A stretch of 64,000 nucleotides of DNA from Paenibacillus daejeonensis DSM 15491 (lineage in GTDB: Bacteria; Bacillota; Bacilli; Paenibacillales; Paenibacillaceae): contig NZ_KB899666.1 in assembly GCF_000378385.1 (NCBI RefSeq), forward strand, positions 279,933 to 343,932. Direction: 5' to 3'. This document shows positions 18,250 to 29,090 of this stretch, piece by piece (position 1 is the first letter of the stretch; every line of letters starts with the position of its first letter). A program made the translations under genes and the position numbers. Below the pieces are notes generated by a model that saw only the letters and a program-made list of their open reading frames with translations, was not told where the DNA came from and made no database searches.

Positions 18250-19728
18250 CTAGCAGCTGCAGCTCTTCTCGGCTTCCGCATCGACAGGCGTTGGATAGTC
18301 GTTGTCGAAGCAGGCCAGACACATGCCGCGGTTCATCTCGCCCTGGTTGCCGCCGATGGCCTCGATCAGCCCGCGGTGGCTCAGGAAATGCAGGGAGTCG
18401 GCGTTGATCGCCTCGCGGATCTCTTCGACCGTCTTGGACGAAGCGATCAGCTCCTTGCGGTCCGGCGTGTCGATGCCATAATAGCAAGGGTTGGCGAACG
18501 GCGGCGAAGTGATGCGTACATGCACTTCCGTTGCGCCGGCCTCCCGCAGCATATTGACGATCCGCAGAGAGGTGGTGCCGCGGACGATGGAGTCGTCGAT
18601 CATGACGACGCGTTTGCCCTCGACAACCTTGCGGACGGCGCTCAGCTTCATCTTGACGCCCTTCTCGCGCAGCTCCTGCGACGGCTGGATGAACGTCCGG
18701 CCGGTATACTTGTTCTTGATTAGGCCAAGCTCATAAGGAATGCCCGTTTGCTCAGCGTAGCCGATAGCGGCCGAGATACTGGAATCCGGTACCCCGGTGA
18801 CAATATCGGCATCCACGAAGGACTCAATCGCCATCTCCTTGCCCATCCGCTTGCGGGCGGAGTGCAGGTTGATGCCGTTGATATCGCTGTCCGGTCTTGC
18901 GAAGTAGATGTACTCCATGGAACAGGTCGCCCGCCGCTCCAGCGGCGCGTAGCGATCAACATGCAGACCGTCGCGATCAAGCACAAGCATCTCACCAGGC
19001 TGTACATCACGCTCATAGATCGCACCGCACGTCTCGAGCGCACAGGTCTCCGAAGCAAACACATAGCCAGTGCCCAGCTTGCCCATAACGAGCGGACGCA
19101 GACCATGTGGATCGGAAGCGACGACCAGCTTGTCGTTGGTCATGATGAGGAAGGCATACCCTCCGATGATCCGCTGCATCGCATCCCGCACCGCAGACAC
19201 GAAGTCTTTGGGCGAGCGAGCGATCAGATGCGCAATGACCTCGGTATCACTTGTCGTCTGAAAAATCGAGCCTTGGTTTTCCAGCTCTCGGCGAATCTCC
19301 GGCGCATTGACGATGTTGCCATTGGTGGCAACCGCCAAGTCACCGTCCCGGTATTTGAAAATCAGAGGCTGCGCATTGGCAATCTTGCTCTCCCCTGCCG
19401 TCGAATAGCGGACATGGCCGATCGCACGGTCGCCTTGCAAGTAATCCAGACGATCCTGGGTAAACACTTCCTTAACGAGCCCCATCCCGCGATGGTAATG
19501 GAACCCGTTGTTCACCGAATCAACCGTACAAATGCCCGAGCTCTCCTCGCCCCGGTGCTGCAGCGCATGCAGTCCGTAGTAAGAGAGCGTGGAGGCGGAC
19601 GGCAGTCCGAAGACGCCGAACACGCCGCACTCTTCTCTCAGTTTGTCAAAAATATCGTCACGGCCAATGCCCTCGTTGTAATGGTCACCTGTCCACAGCT
19701 TAGGGAGCTGTTCTACTTCATTAGACAT
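18250..19728 (-). CDS. purF: amidophosphoribosyltransferase
   Basis: Glutamine PRPP amidotransferase, 492 residues, the committed step of purine synthesis. The mature enzyme should begin at Cys-34 (CGVFGVFG) after removal of a 33-residue propeptide, longer than the 11 residues of the B. subtilis enzyme. The Ntn-type glutaminase domain has [11 protein letters not shown], and the PRPP site is [14 protein letters not shown]. Cysteines at the C-terminus (CLACF, SCSC) fit the 4Fe-4S form. It overlaps purL by 16 bases. Confidence 0.98.
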   Translation of the reverse strand: MSNEVEQLPKLWTGDHYNEGIGRDDIFDKLREECGVFGVFGLPSASTLSYYGLHALQHRGEESSGICTVDSVNNGFHYHRGMGLVKEVFTQDRLDYLQGDRAIGHVRYSTAGESKIANAQPLIFKYRDGDLAVATNGNIVNAPEIRRELENQGSIFQTTSDTEVIAHLIARSPKDFVSAVRDAMQRIIGGYAFLIMTNDKLVVASDPHGLRPLVMGKLGTGYVFASETCALETCGAIYERDVQPGEMLVLDRDGLHVDRYAPLERRATCSMEYIYFARPDSDINGINLHSARKRMGKEMAIESFVDADIVTGVPDSSISAAIGYAEQTGIPYELGLIKNKYTGRTFIQPSQELREKGVKMKLSAVRKVVEGKRVVMIDDSIVRGTTSLRIVNMLREAGATEVHVRITSPPFANPCYYGIDTPDRKELIASSKTVEEIREAINADSLHFLSHRGLIEAIGGNQGEMNRGMCLACFDNDYPTPVDAEAEKSCSC

Positions 19729-21956
19729 GGAATCGCATCCTTCCAGACCTTCTCCAGTTGTTGTACCGGCGCATTAATGGCCGGCTTGCCGTTTACGTTA
19801 ATGGTAAGGTTGCTGCCTGTTACTGTGCCGATAACCGCGTGCTGAACGCCTTGCTCTCTCAGAAGTGCCGTGAGTTTCTCCGCTTGCTCCGGCTTGGCCG
19901 AGAGCAGGATGCGGGACTGCGATTCACTGAACAGCAGGTGGTCCGGGCGAAGCTCGCTAGATAACGATACGTTTGCGCCTTTGCAACCGCTCATGCAAGA
20001 TTCAGCTAACGCGACAGCGATGCCGCCTTCCGACAAGTCGTGAGCCGATGACACGAGACCTTGTTGAATCGCGCTCAGAACCGCACCTTGAACTTGCTTC
20101 TCCACGTCCAGATCAATCACTGGAGGACGTCCTGACGGAGCGCCGTTCAACACGTATTGCAGCTCGCTACCGCCGAATTCAGCTTTTGTATCGCCGAGCA
20201 GTACGATGACGTCGCCTTCGCTCTTGAAGCCTTGTGTCGTGATATGGTCGGTATCATGCACCAGACCTACCATGCCAATGACCGGCGTCGGGTAAATGGC
20301 GCCCTTGGCATTCTCGTTGTACAAGCTGACGTTGCCGCCGATGACCGGCGTATCCAGCTTCACGCAGGCTTCGGACATGCCGTCTGCCGATTTCTCTAGC
20401 TGCCAGAAGATTTCGGGCTTCTCGGGGTTGCCGAAGTTAAGATTATCCGTAATCGCCAGCGGCTCTGCACCAGAGCACACGATGTTGCGTGCGGCTTCCG
20501 CGACTGCGATCCGGCCGCCCATCTCGGGGTCCAGATGGACATAGCGTCCATTACAATCCGTTGTCATGGCCAACGCCTTGCGCGTACCGTCAACAAGCAC
20601 AACAGCCGCATCCGAGCCCGGGCGTACAGCTGTAGCCGTACGGACCATATAATCGTATTGGTTATAAACCCACTCTTTGCTTGCTACCGTTGGGGAAGCC
20701 AGCACTTTTTCAAGCGCGCCATTCAGATCCGTAATTTCTTCAAAAGCTCCCGTATCGATCGATGCACTCTCGCGGAACGAGGCTGGCTCGCTCGATGGCT
20801 TATTGTACACCGGACATTCGTCGACAAGCGCTGTGACCGGCATATCCGCTACTTCCTCGCCCTGGTGGAACAACCGGAGACGTCCGTCATCCGTCACTTT
20901 GCCCACTTTGGCGCAAATGATGCCCCAGCGGTCAAAGATTTCCTTCGCCTGTTCCTCATGCTGCGGTTCAACGACGAAGAGCATGCGCTCCTGCGATTCC
21001 GACAGCATCATCTCGTAAGGCGTCATCCCCGTCTCGCGTTGGGGCACTTCATCGAGGTACAGCTCCAGGCCATTGCCGGCCTTGGAAGCCATCTCTGCGC
21101 TGGAGCAGGTTAGACCCGCCGCGCCCATATCCTGAATACCCAGAACGATGCCGGAATCGATCAGCTCCAGCGTGGCTTCCATAACCAGCTTCTCCATGAA
21201 CGGATCGCCAACCTGGACGGCCGTACGTTTCTCTTCCGATTCCTCGGACAGCTCGACAGAAGCGAAAGTCGCGCCGTGGATGCCATCGCGCCCAGTTGCC
21301 GGTCCTACGTAGAAGACCGGGTTGCCTACGCCCTTGGCGACGCCGCGCTGAATTTTGTCATGGTCGATCAGACCCACGCACATTGCATTAACCAGCGGAT
21401 TGCCCTCATAGCTCTCGTCGAACATCACTTCGCCCGCCACGGTTGGAATACCGATACAGTTGCCGTAGCCGGCAATGCCGCCGACGACGTTCTCGAAGAG
21501 GTACTTCACACGATCATTGGTCAGATTGCCGAAGCGCAAGCTGTTGAGCAGCGCAACCGGACGCGCGCCCATCGAGAAGATATCGCGGATAATGCCGCCC
21601 ACGCCAGTGGCCGCGCCTTGGTAAGGCTCAACCGCAGAGGGGTGATTATGCGATTCGATCTTGAACACAACCGCTTGGTTGTCGCCGATATCCACGATAC
21701 CCGCGCCTTCTCCCGGTCCCATCAGAACGCGGGGGCCGGTGATCGGGAATTTTTTCAGGATGGGCTTGGAGTTCTTGTACGAGCAGTGCTCTGACCACAT
21801 AACGCTGAATACGCCGATCTCGGTGTAGTTGGGCTTGCGTCCAAGAAATCCGCAGATCAGCTCGAATTCCTCATCCGACACGCCAAATTGTGTATATATC
21901 TTCTGGTCGACGATTTGCTCAGGTGTCGGCTCCTTAGCCGTTAATTGCTGCGCCAT
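19713..21956 (-). CDS. purL: phosphoribosylformylglycinamidine synthase subunit PurL
   Basis: The synthetase subunit of the three-part FGAM synthase (PurL-PurQ-PurS), 747 residues, small PurL type. It contains two PurM-like halves; visible motifs are [24 protein letters not shown] and [13 protein letters not shown]. The ATG at 21956 has GGAGGG 6 bases upstream and is preferred to an in-frame ATG at 21974. It overlaps the purQ 3' end by 23 bases. Confidence 0.98.
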   Translation of the reverse strand: MAQQLTAKEPTPEQIVDQKIYTQFGVSDEEFELICGFLGRKPNYTEIGVFSVMWSEHCSYKNSKPILKKFPITGPRVLMGPGEGAGIVDIGDNQAVVFKIESHNHPSAVEPYQGAATGVGGIIRDIFSMGARPVALLNSLRFGNLTNDRVKYLFENVVGGIAGYGNCIGIPTVAGEVMFDESYEGNPLVNAMCVGLIDHDKIQRGVAKGVGNPVFYVGPATGRDGIHGATFASVELSEESEEKRTAVQVGDPFMEKLVMEATLELIDSGIVLGIQDMGAAGLTCSSAEMASKAGNGLELYLDEVPQRETGMTPYEMMLSESQERMLFVVEPQHEEQAKEIFDRWGIICAKVGKVTDDGRLRLFHQGEEVADMPVTALVDECPVYNKPSSEPASFRESASIDTGAFEEITDLNGALEKVLASPTVASKEWVYNQYDYMVRTATAVRPGSDAAVVLVDGTRKALAMTTDCNGRYVHLDPEMGGRIAVAEAARNIVCSGAEPLAITDNLNFGNPEKPEIFWQLEKSADGMSEACVKLDTPVIGGNVSLYNENAKGAIYPTPVIGMVGLVHDTDHITTQGFKSEGDVIVLLGDTKAEFGGSELQYVLNGAPSGRPPVIDLDVEKQVQGAVLSAIQQGLVSSAHDLSEGGIAVALAESCMSGCKGANVSLSSELRPDHLLFSESQSRILLSAKPEQAEKLTALLREQGVQHAVIGTVTGSNLTINVNGKPAINAPVQQLEKVWKDAIPCLMK

Positions 21957-22629
21957 GCTGTTCCCTCCATGCATTCAAGATCGATGTAAACATCCGTTTG
22001 CCGTCCTCGGATCCAAGCAGGCTGTTCACTGCGCGCTCGGGATGCGGCATCATGCCAACGACATTGCCCGCCTTGTTGCAAATGCCGGCGATGTCTTCGA
22101 CGGAACCATTTGGGTTGGCTCCGGCAACATAACGGAACACGATCTGGTTATTGGCCTTGAGCTGTTCAAGTGTCGCTTCGTCACAATAATAGCTGCCCTC
22201 GCCGTGAGCGATTGGAATATCAATGACTTCTCCCTGCGCATACTGATTGGTGAACGGGGTCTCATTGTTCACGACTTCCAGCAGCGCCTGGTGGCAGCGG
22301 AATTTCATACCGTTGTTGCGCAGGAGCGCGCCAGGCAGCAGCCGGGATTCGGTCAGGATCTGGAACCCGTTGCAGATGCCCAGGATATATTTGCCGGCTT
22401 CGGCCGCTTTGTGCACTTCATTCATAACCGGAGCAAAGTTAGCAATGGAACCGCACCGCAGGTAATCTCCGTAGGAGAAACCGCCCGGTACGATAATGCA
22501 ATCATAAGCAGAAAGATCTGTTGTTGTATGCCAGACATAGTCTACCGACTGTCCGACCGTCTGCTCGACCGCTTTGTAGCAGTCGATATCGCAGTTCGAG
22601 CCAGGAAATACTAGTACCGCGAACTTCAT
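21934..22629 (-). CDS. purQ: phosphoribosylformylglycinamidine synthase, glutaminase subunit PurQ
   Basis: The class I glutamine amidotransferase subunit, 231 residues. The nucleophile is Cys-86 in LGICNGFQ, and the His/Glu side of the triad is in MMPHPERAV. It supplies ammonia to PurL. Three bases separate it from purS. Confidence 0.98.
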   Translation of the reverse strand: MKFAVLVFPGSNCDIDCYKAVEQTVGQSVDYVWHTTTDLSAYDCIIVPGGFSYGDYLRCGSIANFAPVMNEVHKAAEAGKYILGICNGFQILTESRLLPGALLRNNGMKFRCHQALLEVVNNETPFTNQYAQGEVIDIPIAHGEGSYYCDEATLEQLKANNQIVFRYVAGANPNGSVEDIAGICNKAGNVVGMMPHPERAVNSLLGSEDGKRMFTSILNAWREQHGAAING

Positions 22630-22632
22630 GGA

Positions 22633-22875
22633 TTAGCCCTCCAATTCAAAACGGTAATCTTCAACCACCGTGTTGGCCAGCAGCTTCTCGCACATTTGTC
22701 TGATCCGCTCTTCCGCTTCTGCGCGGTCGTTCGTGTCTACGTCGAGCTCCAGGTATTTACCAATGCGGACCTTATCCACTTCATTGAAACCGATGGAATG
22801 CAGTGCGCCTTGGACGGCTGTGCCTTGCGGGTCAAGTACGTTCTCTTTGATCGTGACATACACTCTAGCTTTCAT
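22633..22875 (-). CDS. purS: phosphoribosylformylglycinamidine synthase subunit PurS
   Basis: An 80-residue protein (MKARVYVTIKENVLDPQG, then VRIGKYLELD) that bridges PurL and PurQ in Gram-positive FGAM synthase. Length and position are typical. Confidence 0.97.
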   Translation of the reverse strand: MKARVYVTIKENVLDPQGTAVQGALHSIGFNEVDKVRIGKYLELDVDTNDRAEAEERIRQMCEKLLANTVVEDYRFELEG

Positions 22876-22937
22876 GATCTTCGTATTCCTCCTAAATGGG
22901 CGTGTAAATGCAGAATAATGACAGGCTGTTCAACCAT

Positions 22938-23819
22938 CTATTTCGTCAAAATATTGAAAATCTCCATATACCGCCGGGTCGTTTCCGATACGACTTCCTC
23001 CGGCAGCGGTGGCGGTGTGCTGTTCTTGTCCCAATCGGACTGGGCCAGATAATGACGCACCGGCTCTTTGTCCATGCTGTCAATCTCCGTATCCAGGGCA
23101 TAGCTGCTCTTGGCCCAGAACCGGGAGGAATCCGGGGTGAACAGCTCGTCGATCAGAATGACTTCTCCGTCGATCAAGCCGAATTCGAACTTGCAGTCCG
23201 CGAGGATGATGCCACGCTCGGCACAGTAGCCGTGCGCATATTCGTACAGCTTGAGGCTGCGTTCGCGCAGCTCCAGCGCCAGCTTGTCCCCGACCAGGTC
23301 CTTCATTATCAGAAAAGGAATGTCCTCGTCATGGCCGACGTCGTTCTTGGCCGCCGGGGTGAAAATCGGCTCCTCCAGTCGCTCATTCTTGCGTAGTCCG
23401 CCCGGCAGCGAGATGCCGTTGACTGCGGAGGTTTGCTGATATTGTCTCCAACCGCCGCCCGTGATATAGCCCCGGACGACACATTCGATGTCGATCCGCT
23501 CTGCCTTGCGGGTAACCATGATCCGATCGCGCAGCAGCTCCGGCTCAGTCACGATGTCGCCCAGCTTGTCCACATCGGTATGGACCACGTGGTTGGGTTG
23601 GATCTCGGCCGTCTGCTCGAACCAGTGTGCGCTTAGCCGGTTCAGGACGTTGCCCTTGCCTGGCACCGCCGGCTCCAGCACGTAATCGAAGGCGGAGATG
23701 CGGTCGGTGACGACAATCAGGTAGTGCTCGCCGAGGTCGTACAGCTCGCGAACTTTGCCTTTGTACAGCAGCGGCGCTTTGATATAGTCCACCGCGGTGG
23801 AGATTGCCTGTGTATTCAT
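22938..23819 (-). CDS. purC: phosphoribosylaminoimidazole-succinocarboxamide synthase
   Basis: SAICAR synthetase, 293 residues from the ATG at 23819, which has AAGGAGG upstream; the longer open frame to 23945 lacks a site. Motifs are YKGKVRELYD, DRISAFDYVLEP, VVRGYITGGGWRQYQ and LADCKFEFGL. The protein is about 50 residues longer than the B. subtilis enzyme and resembles the longer, Ade1-like form in text (from memory). A 392-base gap with repeat copy C separates it from purB. Confidence 0.96.
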   Translation of the reverse strand: MNTQAISTAVDYIKAPLLYKGKVRELYDLGEHYLIVVTDRISAFDYVLEPAVPGKGNVLNRLSAHWFEQTAEIQPNHVVHTDVDKLGDIVTEPELLRDRIMVTRKAERIDIECVVRGYITGGGWRQYQQTSAVNGISLPGGLRKNERLEEPIFTPAAKNDVGHDEDIPFLIMKDLVGDKLALELRERSLKLYEYAHGYCAERGIILADCKFEFGLIDGEVILIDELFTPDSSRFWAKSSYALDTEIDSMDKEPVRHYLAQSDWDKNSTPPPLPEEVVSETTRRYMEIFNILTK

Positions 23820-23964
23820 CGTGGCTTGGGCCTCCTTAGAATGAATCGTGGTGGGGCAACTTTTGCTATTGTCCCTCAATGAAAGGCTAGCCTCCACCGC
23901 AGGGTCGTACCTCCATTGCTGCTGTCCCTTAAATATGAAACTCATGAAAATATGGCCTATTGGG

Positions 23965-24090
23965 CGGATCGTTCTTCCGATCGCTGTTGTTCCCAGAATT
24001 CTTTATTAGGTTTTAATAAGGTTGAATTCCGGGAACAAAGGCGAGCGCTACCGCTTCTCCAGAACGATTCCGCCTCTTTGGCACTTTCAT
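23965..24090 (+). repeat. dispersed hairpin repeat, copy C (inside the pur operon)
   Basis: In the purB-purC gap. Order on the plus strand: GGATCGTTCTTCCGATCGC, TGTTGTTCCCAGAATTC, loop with TTAGGTTTTAATAAGG, GAATTCCGGGAACAAAGGCG, then CGATTCCGCCTCTTTGGCAC. The hairpin arms differ from copy B but pair with each other (CCCAGAATTC with GAATTCCGGG), which looks like compensatory change. No gene is seen in the gap 23820-24211. Confidence 0.8.
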
Positions 24091-24211
24091 CACTTTCTCT
24101 CAGGTCCAACATCATTTCCAGGACTGACCCTGCCGTTACGGCATGCTCACCTTGAGCAACTTTAGCTAGGCAAAGCCCCACCAATATTCGCTGCGTATGC
24201 AAGCGGTGGGA

Positions 24212-25507
24212 TTAGTTAAGACCGAGACGGTCGAAGATGGTCTTGACGTGCTTGAGATGCCAGGTCGGGTTGAAGCAGTCGTCGATCTCTTCCTCGGACA
24301 ATGCCTCGGTGATAGCAGGCGTCTCCAGGATGATGTCTTTGAACTGGCGTTGGCCTTCCCATGCTTCCATGGCGCGCGGCTGGACGGTGTCGTACGCCTG
24401 CTCGCGGCTGAAGCCTTTGTCGATCAGCTTGGTCATGACACGGCCGGAGAACGGTACGCCGTAGGTGCTCAGCATGTTGCGCTTCATGTTCTCTGGGAAC
24501 ACGGTCAGGTTCTTGATGATGTTGCCCAGACGGTTCAACATGTAATTCAGCAGCATGGTCGCATCCGGCAGGATGACGCGCTCTACGGAGGAGTGGCTGA
24601 TATCGCGCTCATGCCAGAGCGGTACGTTCTCGTATGCAGCTACCATGTGGCCACGGATAACGCGTGCCAGGCCCGAGATGTTCTCAGAGCCGATCGGGTT
24701 GCGCTTGTGCGGCATCGCCGACGAGCCTTTTTGACCTTTGGCGAACGGCTCCTCGACTTCGCGGAACTCACTCTTCTGGAGCGCACGGATTTCAGTAGCG
24801 AACTTGTCCAGCGATGTGCCGATCAGTGCCAGTGTCGCCATGTACTCGGCATGACGGTCACGCTGCAGGGTTTGCGTCGAGATCGGCGCTGGCTTAGTGC
24901 CGAGCTTGCGACAAACAAACTCTTCCACAAACGGATCGATGTTGGCGTAAGTACCAACTGCGCCGGAGATTTTGCCGAACTGCACGCCATCGGCTGCATG
25001 CTCGAACCGCTCCAGGTTGCGCTTCATCTCTTCGTACCAGAGGGCAATCTTCAGACCAAATGTCGTCGGCTCGGCATGGACACCATGCGTACGGCCCATC
25101 ATCGGCGTGTCGCGGTATTCGATCGCTTTATTTTTCAGAATCTCAATGAACTGCTCGATATCGCGCTGCAGAATTTCGTTGGCCTGACGCAGCAGGTAGC
25201 CATTGGCTGTATCTACGACGTCCGTGGACGTCAGTCCGTAGTGAACCCATTTGCGCTCGGGACCTACCGTCTCCGAAACGGCACGGGTGAAGGCAATCAC
25301 GTCATGACGTGTCTCCAGCTCGATCTCGCTGATCCGGTCGATATCAAAGCTTGCTTTGCTGCGCAGCGCTTCAACGTCTTCCTTTGGAATCACTCCCAGC
25401 TCTGCCCACGCTTCGCAAGCGCACAGTTCTACTTCCAGCCACGCCTGGAACTTGTTCTGCTCTGTCCAGATGGCTCTCATCTCAGGTCTGCTGTAACGTT
25501 CTAACAT
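24212..25507 (-). CDS. purB: adenylosuccinate lyase
   Basis: 431 residues from the ATG at 25507, which has GGAGGGC; the longer frame to 25720 runs into purK. It removes fumarate from SAICAR and adenylosuccinate. The fumarase/aspartase signature [18 protein letters not shown] and the catalytic HDVIAFTRA segment are present. Four bases separate it from purK. Confidence 0.98.
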   Translation of the reverse strand: MLERYSRPEMRAIWTEQNKFQAWLEVELCACEAWAELGVIPKEDVEALRSKASFDIDRISEIELETRHDVIAFTRAVSETVGPERKWVHYGLTSTDVVDTANGYLLRQANEILQRDIEQFIEILKNKAIEYRDTPMMGRTHGVHAEPTTFGLKIALWYEEMKRNLERFEHAADGVQFGKISGAVGTYANIDPFVEEFVCRKLGTKPAPISTQTLQRDRHAEYMATLALIGTSLDKFATEIRALQKSEFREVEEPFAKGQKGSSAMPHKRNPIGSENISGLARVIRGHMVAAYENVPLWHERDISHSSVERVILPDATMLLNYMLNRLGNIIKNLTVFPENMKRNMLSTYGVPFSGRVMTKLIDKGFSREQAYDTVQPRAMEAWEGQRQFKDIILETPAITEALSEEEIDDCFNPTWHLKHVKTIFDRLGLN

Positions 25508-25511
25508 GTCT

Positions 25512-26699
25512 TTATGCCCTCCATATGTTCGTTTCGGAAATCCATGCCAGCGCCGATTCCGTATCGGCCGCCAACACATTGACGTGCCCCATTTTGCGTT
25601 TATGCTTTGCTTCGTGCTTGCCGTACAAGTGAACCTTGGGCTCAACGCCCAACCGTTCAGCAGCCTCGTCGTGCTCAGCCATACGCTCCAGCAGCGGCGC
25701 GACATGCTCGCCCAGCACATTGACCATGACCACTGGCGTCAGCAGCTCCGTGCCGCCCAGCGGCAGGTTGCAGATGGCCCGGACATGCTGCTCGAACTGC
25801 GACGTCCGGCATGCCTCCATCGTATAATGTCCGCTGTTGTGCGGCCGGGGCGCGAGTTCATTGACATAGAGCTGGCCGCCTGCCAGGAACAGCTCGACAG
25901 CGATAAGCCCCACTACGCCAAGTGCCTCTGCAATCCGGCGGGCCAGCGCCTCTGCCTCCGAGGCGACTGCATCCGGAATTCTTGCCGGTACAATGGACAA
26001 GTGCAGGATATTGTCGACATGGACGTTCTCCGCTGGCAGGAAGGTGGCTACCTCTCCCTGCGGGCTGCGTGCGGCAATGACGGAGATCTCCATATCGAAG
26101 CGGATGAACTGCTCCAGCACCAGCTCCATCTTGCCGCCGCCCAGCGCCTCAAACGCTTCTGCAATCTCATCCTCGCTGCGCAGTACCCATTGCCCCTTGC
26201 CATCGTAGCCGCCAGTGACGGTCTTCAGTACGCTTGGAACACCAAGCTTGGCTACGGCTTCGCGCAGATCAGCCTCGCTGTTCACTGCTGCATACGGTGC
26301 GACGGGAACGCCAGCCGCTTCGATCGCCCGCTTCTCGCGCAGCCGGTGCTGCGTCGTGTAGAGCAGCTCGCTGCCCTGAGGCACGTAAGACTCCTCCATC
26401 AGCATCGCTGCTACGCCAGCATCGACATTCTCGAACTCATACGTGATGACGTCCGAACGCTTGGCGAGCTCGCGAGCCGCCTCGCGGTCATCATAAGCGG
26501 CAACGATCTGTCCGGCCACTTGGCCGGTTGGCGCATCCTCCGTCGGGTCAAGGGCAACAAACCGATAGCCCAGCCGGCTACCCGCATGGGCCATCATCCG
26601 GCCAAGCTGTCCACCGCCAAGAATGCCAATTGTGGATCCGGGCAGAATCGTCTGTGTCCCGGCTGAATTCGCCGCTTGTGGCTTGTGTGCCTCACTCAT
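25512..26699 (-). CDS. purK: N5-carboxyaminoimidazole ribonucleotide synthase
   Basis: 395 residues, an ATP-grasp enzyme that makes N5-CAIR from AIR, bicarbonate and ATP. It starts with an N-terminal [16 protein letters not shown] motif, then [15 protein letters not shown] and a C-terminal [13 protein letters not shown]. The start overlaps the purE stop as ATGA. Confidence 0.98.
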   Translation of the reverse strand: MSEAHKPQAANSAGTQTILPGSTIGILGGGQLGRMMAHAGSRLGYRFVALDPTEDAPTGQVAGQIVAAYDDREAARELAKRSDVITYEFENVDAGVAAMLMEESYVPQGSELLYTTQHRLREKRAIEAAGVPVAPYAAVNSEADLREAVAKLGVPSVLKTVTGGYDGKGQWVLRSEDEIAEAFEALGGGKMELVLEQFIRFDMEISVIAARSPQGEVATFLPAENVHVDNILHLSIVPARIPDAVASEAEALARRIAEALGVVGLIAVELFLAGGQLYVNELAPRPHNSGHYTMEACRTSQFEQHVRAICNLPLGGTELLTPVVMVNVLGEHVAPLLERMAEHDEAAERLGVEPKVHLYGKHEAKHKRKMGHVNVLAADTESALAWISETNIWRA

Positions 26700-27181
26700 A
26701 GCGTGTCGCTGCTTTCGATAACCTGAGCGGCGATCTTCTCGCGCCGGGCAACGACGCGCTGTTGCACTTCCGGATCAAATGCGCCGAGCATCTGTGCTGC
26801 CAGCAATCCTGCATTTGAGCCGCCAGCGTTGCCGATCGCTACTGTCGCCACAGGAATGCCTGCAGGCATTTGTACAATAGAGAGCAGCGAATCCATACCG
26901 CTAAGGTTGGATGACTTCACGGGCACGCCAATAACCGGCAACGGGGTCTTTGCAGCTACCATGCCGGGTAAGTGAGCAGCACCGCCCGCGCCTGCAATAA
27001 TGACCTTCAGACCGCGCTCTGCCGCCGATTCCGCATATTCGAACATCAGATCCGGCGTACGATGCGCCGAGACGACTTTTTTCTCGTAAGGAATCTGAAG
27101 CTCCTCCAGTACGTCACAGGCCAATTTCATCGTGTCCCAGTCGGACTTGCTGCCCATAATGACGCCTACCTTAGCAGACAT
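26696..27181 (-). CDS. purE: 5-(carboxyamino)imidazole ribonucleotide mutase
   Basis: 161 residues from the ATG at 27181 (AAAGGTGGG upstream). It has [14 protein letters not shown] and [12 protein letters not shown], the class I PurE active site with the catalytic His, and [10 protein letters not shown]. First gene of the pur operon, after a leader of about 425 bases with a guanine riboswitch. Confidence 0.98.
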   Translation of the reverse strand: MSAKVGVIMGSKSDWDTMKLACDVLEELQIPYEKKVVSAHRTPDLMFEYAESAAERGLKVIIAGAGGAAHLPGMVAAKTPLPVIGVPVKSSNLSGMDSLLSIVQMPAGIPVATVAIGNAGGSNAGLLAAQMLGAFDPEVQQRVVARREKIAAQVIESSDTL

Positions 27182-27253
27182 AAGTAAAACCCACCTTTTA
27201 TCATAATATAGAGTGCACTGACCCGCCTGCTGCCAAATCATCCATAAACCTCA

Positions 27254-27338
27254 AAAAGCCCGGAAGCTGCGACGATAGAGCGAGCTGCGGGACTAGTAGC
27301 GTAGTTAAGGAAGACGTGCCAGGACAGCAACGGGCTTC
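27254..27338 (-). terminator. probable riboswitch-controlled terminator of the pur leader
   Basis: On the minus strand AAGCCCG (27332-27338) pairs with CGGGCTT (27257-27263), closed inside by GCTG/CAGC, followed by five U at 27254-27258. The arms are about 70 bases apart with internal structure between. It lies downstream of the aptamer and 70 bases before purE, where attenuation is expected. Confidence 0.6.
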
Positions 27339-27423
27339 GTCGTCTGGAGACGTGCGAAGAGCGTTGCGCCAAAAGACAGCAGAAGGCTGCCCCAGCTATG
27401 GGACAACCTCTTCCTATTCCAGG

Positions 27424-27490
27424 CTCGTAGTCCGAAAATTTAGGGTTCTCGGGTAGAGACGATCGGGCCGTATTCCCGATAATATACGAG
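27424..27490 (-). ncRNA. purine riboswitch aptamer, guanine type, pur operon leader
   Basis: On the minus strand: P1 CTCGTA/TACGAG, P2 ATCGGG/CCCGAT with loop AATACGG, junction GTCTCTACC, P3 CCGAGAA/TTTTCGG with loop CCCTAAA, and the 3' junction GGACTACG. The base at the position equal to C74 of the xpt aptamer is C, which marks guanine/hypoxanthine specificity. Loop 3 reads CCCTAAA instead of the usual CCGTAAA. Confidence 0.95.
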
Positions 27491-27612
27491 ACTTCACATC
27501 CAAGCTTGTTATGCCGTTCCACTCAGAGCATGACAAAAGGCTTGGTTTAACATCAGTCGACAATCACGCCGCCAAAAATGCGACAGCCGTTTCACCTTAA
27601 ATAACCTTCTCT

Positions 27613-27641
27613 AGTGTATCAATCCTTACGTACCTTGTCAA
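27613..27641 (-). promoter_or_regulatory. promoter of the pur operon
   Basis: On the minus strand TTGACA (27636-27641) and TACACT (27613-27618) are 17 bases apart. Transcription would start near 27605, giving a leader of about 425 bases. A second weaker match (TTGTCA, 17 bases, CATAAC at 27508-27536) sits just before the aptamer. Confidence 0.8.
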
Positions 27642-27647
27642 CGAAAA

Positions 27648-27690
27648 AACACGAACATTAACCTCTAATATAGGAGGTATCATTCGTGTT
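27648..27690. promoter_or_regulatory. PurR operator (two PurBoxes)
   Basis: Two inverted boxes, ACACGAACATTA and its partner ending TCATTCGTGT, have their CGAA cores separated by 27 bases and lie 6 bases upstream of the -35 box. This is the architecture of the B. subtilis pur operator (family knowledge). The arms also form a hairpin on the minus strand followed by six U, so the same sequence may terminate transcription from the PstS-like gene. Confidence 0.8.
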
Positions 27691-27813
27691 ATTTGCAATG
27701 ATTTTGTTGAACCTTGCCAATTCATGTTAGCTTCGCTGCACATCTGGTCTTCTTATCGGAAGAATGCCCTTACAATGCAAAACCCTGACTCCACCAATGA
27801 ATTTTTACTATTC

Positions 27814-28977
27814 CTATCTGTTCAATGGGTTATACCCAGTCCGCTGAATAATTTCTTGTCCCTGGTCTGACAGGATCCACGCGATGAACGGTTCCACTTG
27901 GGGATGTTCGGTATCTGTCGTTACAGCATAGAATTCAGAGGTGAGTGGATACTCGCCGCTGGCGATCGTCTCCCGATTCGGATATACGCCGTCAATCGAC
28001 AGCAAGCGGATTTCGCCGTTGTTAACCATCTCCGTGGCAAAATAACGGAACGAATATCCCAGCGCATTGGGATAATTGCGGTAATCCGCCGTCTGCTCAA
28101 TAATGCCGCCCATGCCTGCCGCAACATCTTCTTTGGGAGGTGTCATGAGCGTTTCACCTTCCATCAGCCGCTGCAGCGCTGTCTGACTTCCGCTGCCTTC
28201 CGGACGCTGGAATGCCCGGATCGGCGAGTTTTTGCCGCCGACCTCCCACCAATTCGTGACCCGCCCTGCGTAGATGTCTCTAATATCCTGAAGCGTCAAC
28301 CCTTGAATCGGATTATCCGCCTGGACAAAAAAGACGAAGGCCTCCCGGCCGATTGGCGTCAGCTTCAGCTCTTTGCCAGCCGCCTTGGCTTCATCCATCT
28401 GCTCCTGGGAAGGATGCGCTGCGAACACAATATCCGTCTCGCCCTTGATCAGACTTGCGTAGGCGTAGACGGTGTTGCTCGATTGCACTTCGCTCCCATA
28501 CACCTCATACTCCCCCTCTGGATAGACCGCCTGGGCAAATGCAGCATAGAGCGGGTACAACGCCGTAGCTCCGTCCAGACGCGGGAGGTCCCCCTCTAAT
28601 CGCAACGTCGCTGAATCCTCCAGATGGACCGCCTTGCTCCCTTCCTGAAAAGGCTGGTACGCATACAGGTCCACGCCCTGGTCTACCCGGGCAAAGCTAT
28701 TATGATACGCACGATTGATCTCATATACACCAATCGCTACGCCAAAGAGCAGAATAAAGCCCGTGAGGCCAAGCCATGTCTTGCGTGGCTGGATTCGGGT
28801 GAACAGCAGCACAATCAGAAAAGCGATCACAACCACCGCCGCTGCGGCTACCAATGGTGTGTAGAATCGATCTCCGCCATGCAGCGAAGAGATCACCATC
28901 CCCACCAGGCCAGTCAGTAGAATAACCGGAATCAACAGTGCTGCCAACCCAACCTTCATTAGTTGACGATGCTTCAT
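27814..28977 (-). CDS. membrane-tethered PstS-like substrate-binding protein
   Basis: 387 residues. Three hydrophobic segments occupy about residues 8-33, 41-60 and 67-88. A phosphate-binding-protein-like (PBP_like_2) domain follows from about 120 to the end, with DGATALYPLYAAFAQ, IVFAAHPS and FQRPEGSGSQTAL, the last matching the phosphate-loop region of PstS. PstS proteins are normally lipoproteins in a pstSCAB operon; here there is a membrane anchor and no transporter gene nearby. It could bind phosphate or another anion for sensing. The ATG has AAGGGGGG. Confidence 0.8.
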   Translation of the reverse strand: MKHRQLMKVGLAALLIPVILLTGLVGMVISSLHGGDRFYTPLVAAAAVVVIAFLIVLLFTRIQPRKTWLGLTGFILLFGVAIGVYEINRAYHNSFARVDQGVDLYAYQPFQEGSKAVHLEDSATLRLEGDLPRLDGATALYPLYAAFAQAVYPEGEYEVYGSEVQSSNTVYAYASLIKGETDIVFAAHPSQEQMDEAKAAGKELKLTPIGREAFVFFVQADNPIQGLTLQDIRDIYAGRVTNWWEVGGKNSPIRAFQRPEGSGSQTALQRLMEGETLMTPPKEDVAAGMGGIIEQTADYRNYPNALGYSFRYFATEMVNNGEIRLLSIDGVYPNRETIASGEYPLTSEFYAVTTDTEHPQVEPFIAWILSDQGQEIIQRTGYNPLNR

Positions 28978-29090
28978 GTGGTAAATCCCCCCTTTTTTCT
29001 CTCTCTGGGGATATTATACGTGCCCTTGAAGGACGTGTAGAGTACCAGATTTGCCTGGTACCTTGCCTAGGCAGGCCGTTGCCACCGTGT

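Noticed and set aside
12936..26666. Long plus-strand frames across the pur operon
   Set aside because: They are mirror frames of clear pur genes, have no ribosome site and resemble no family.
27238..27522. 94-residue frame over the pur leader
   Set aside because: It covers the guanine aptamer and its terminator; codon use and content do not look coding.
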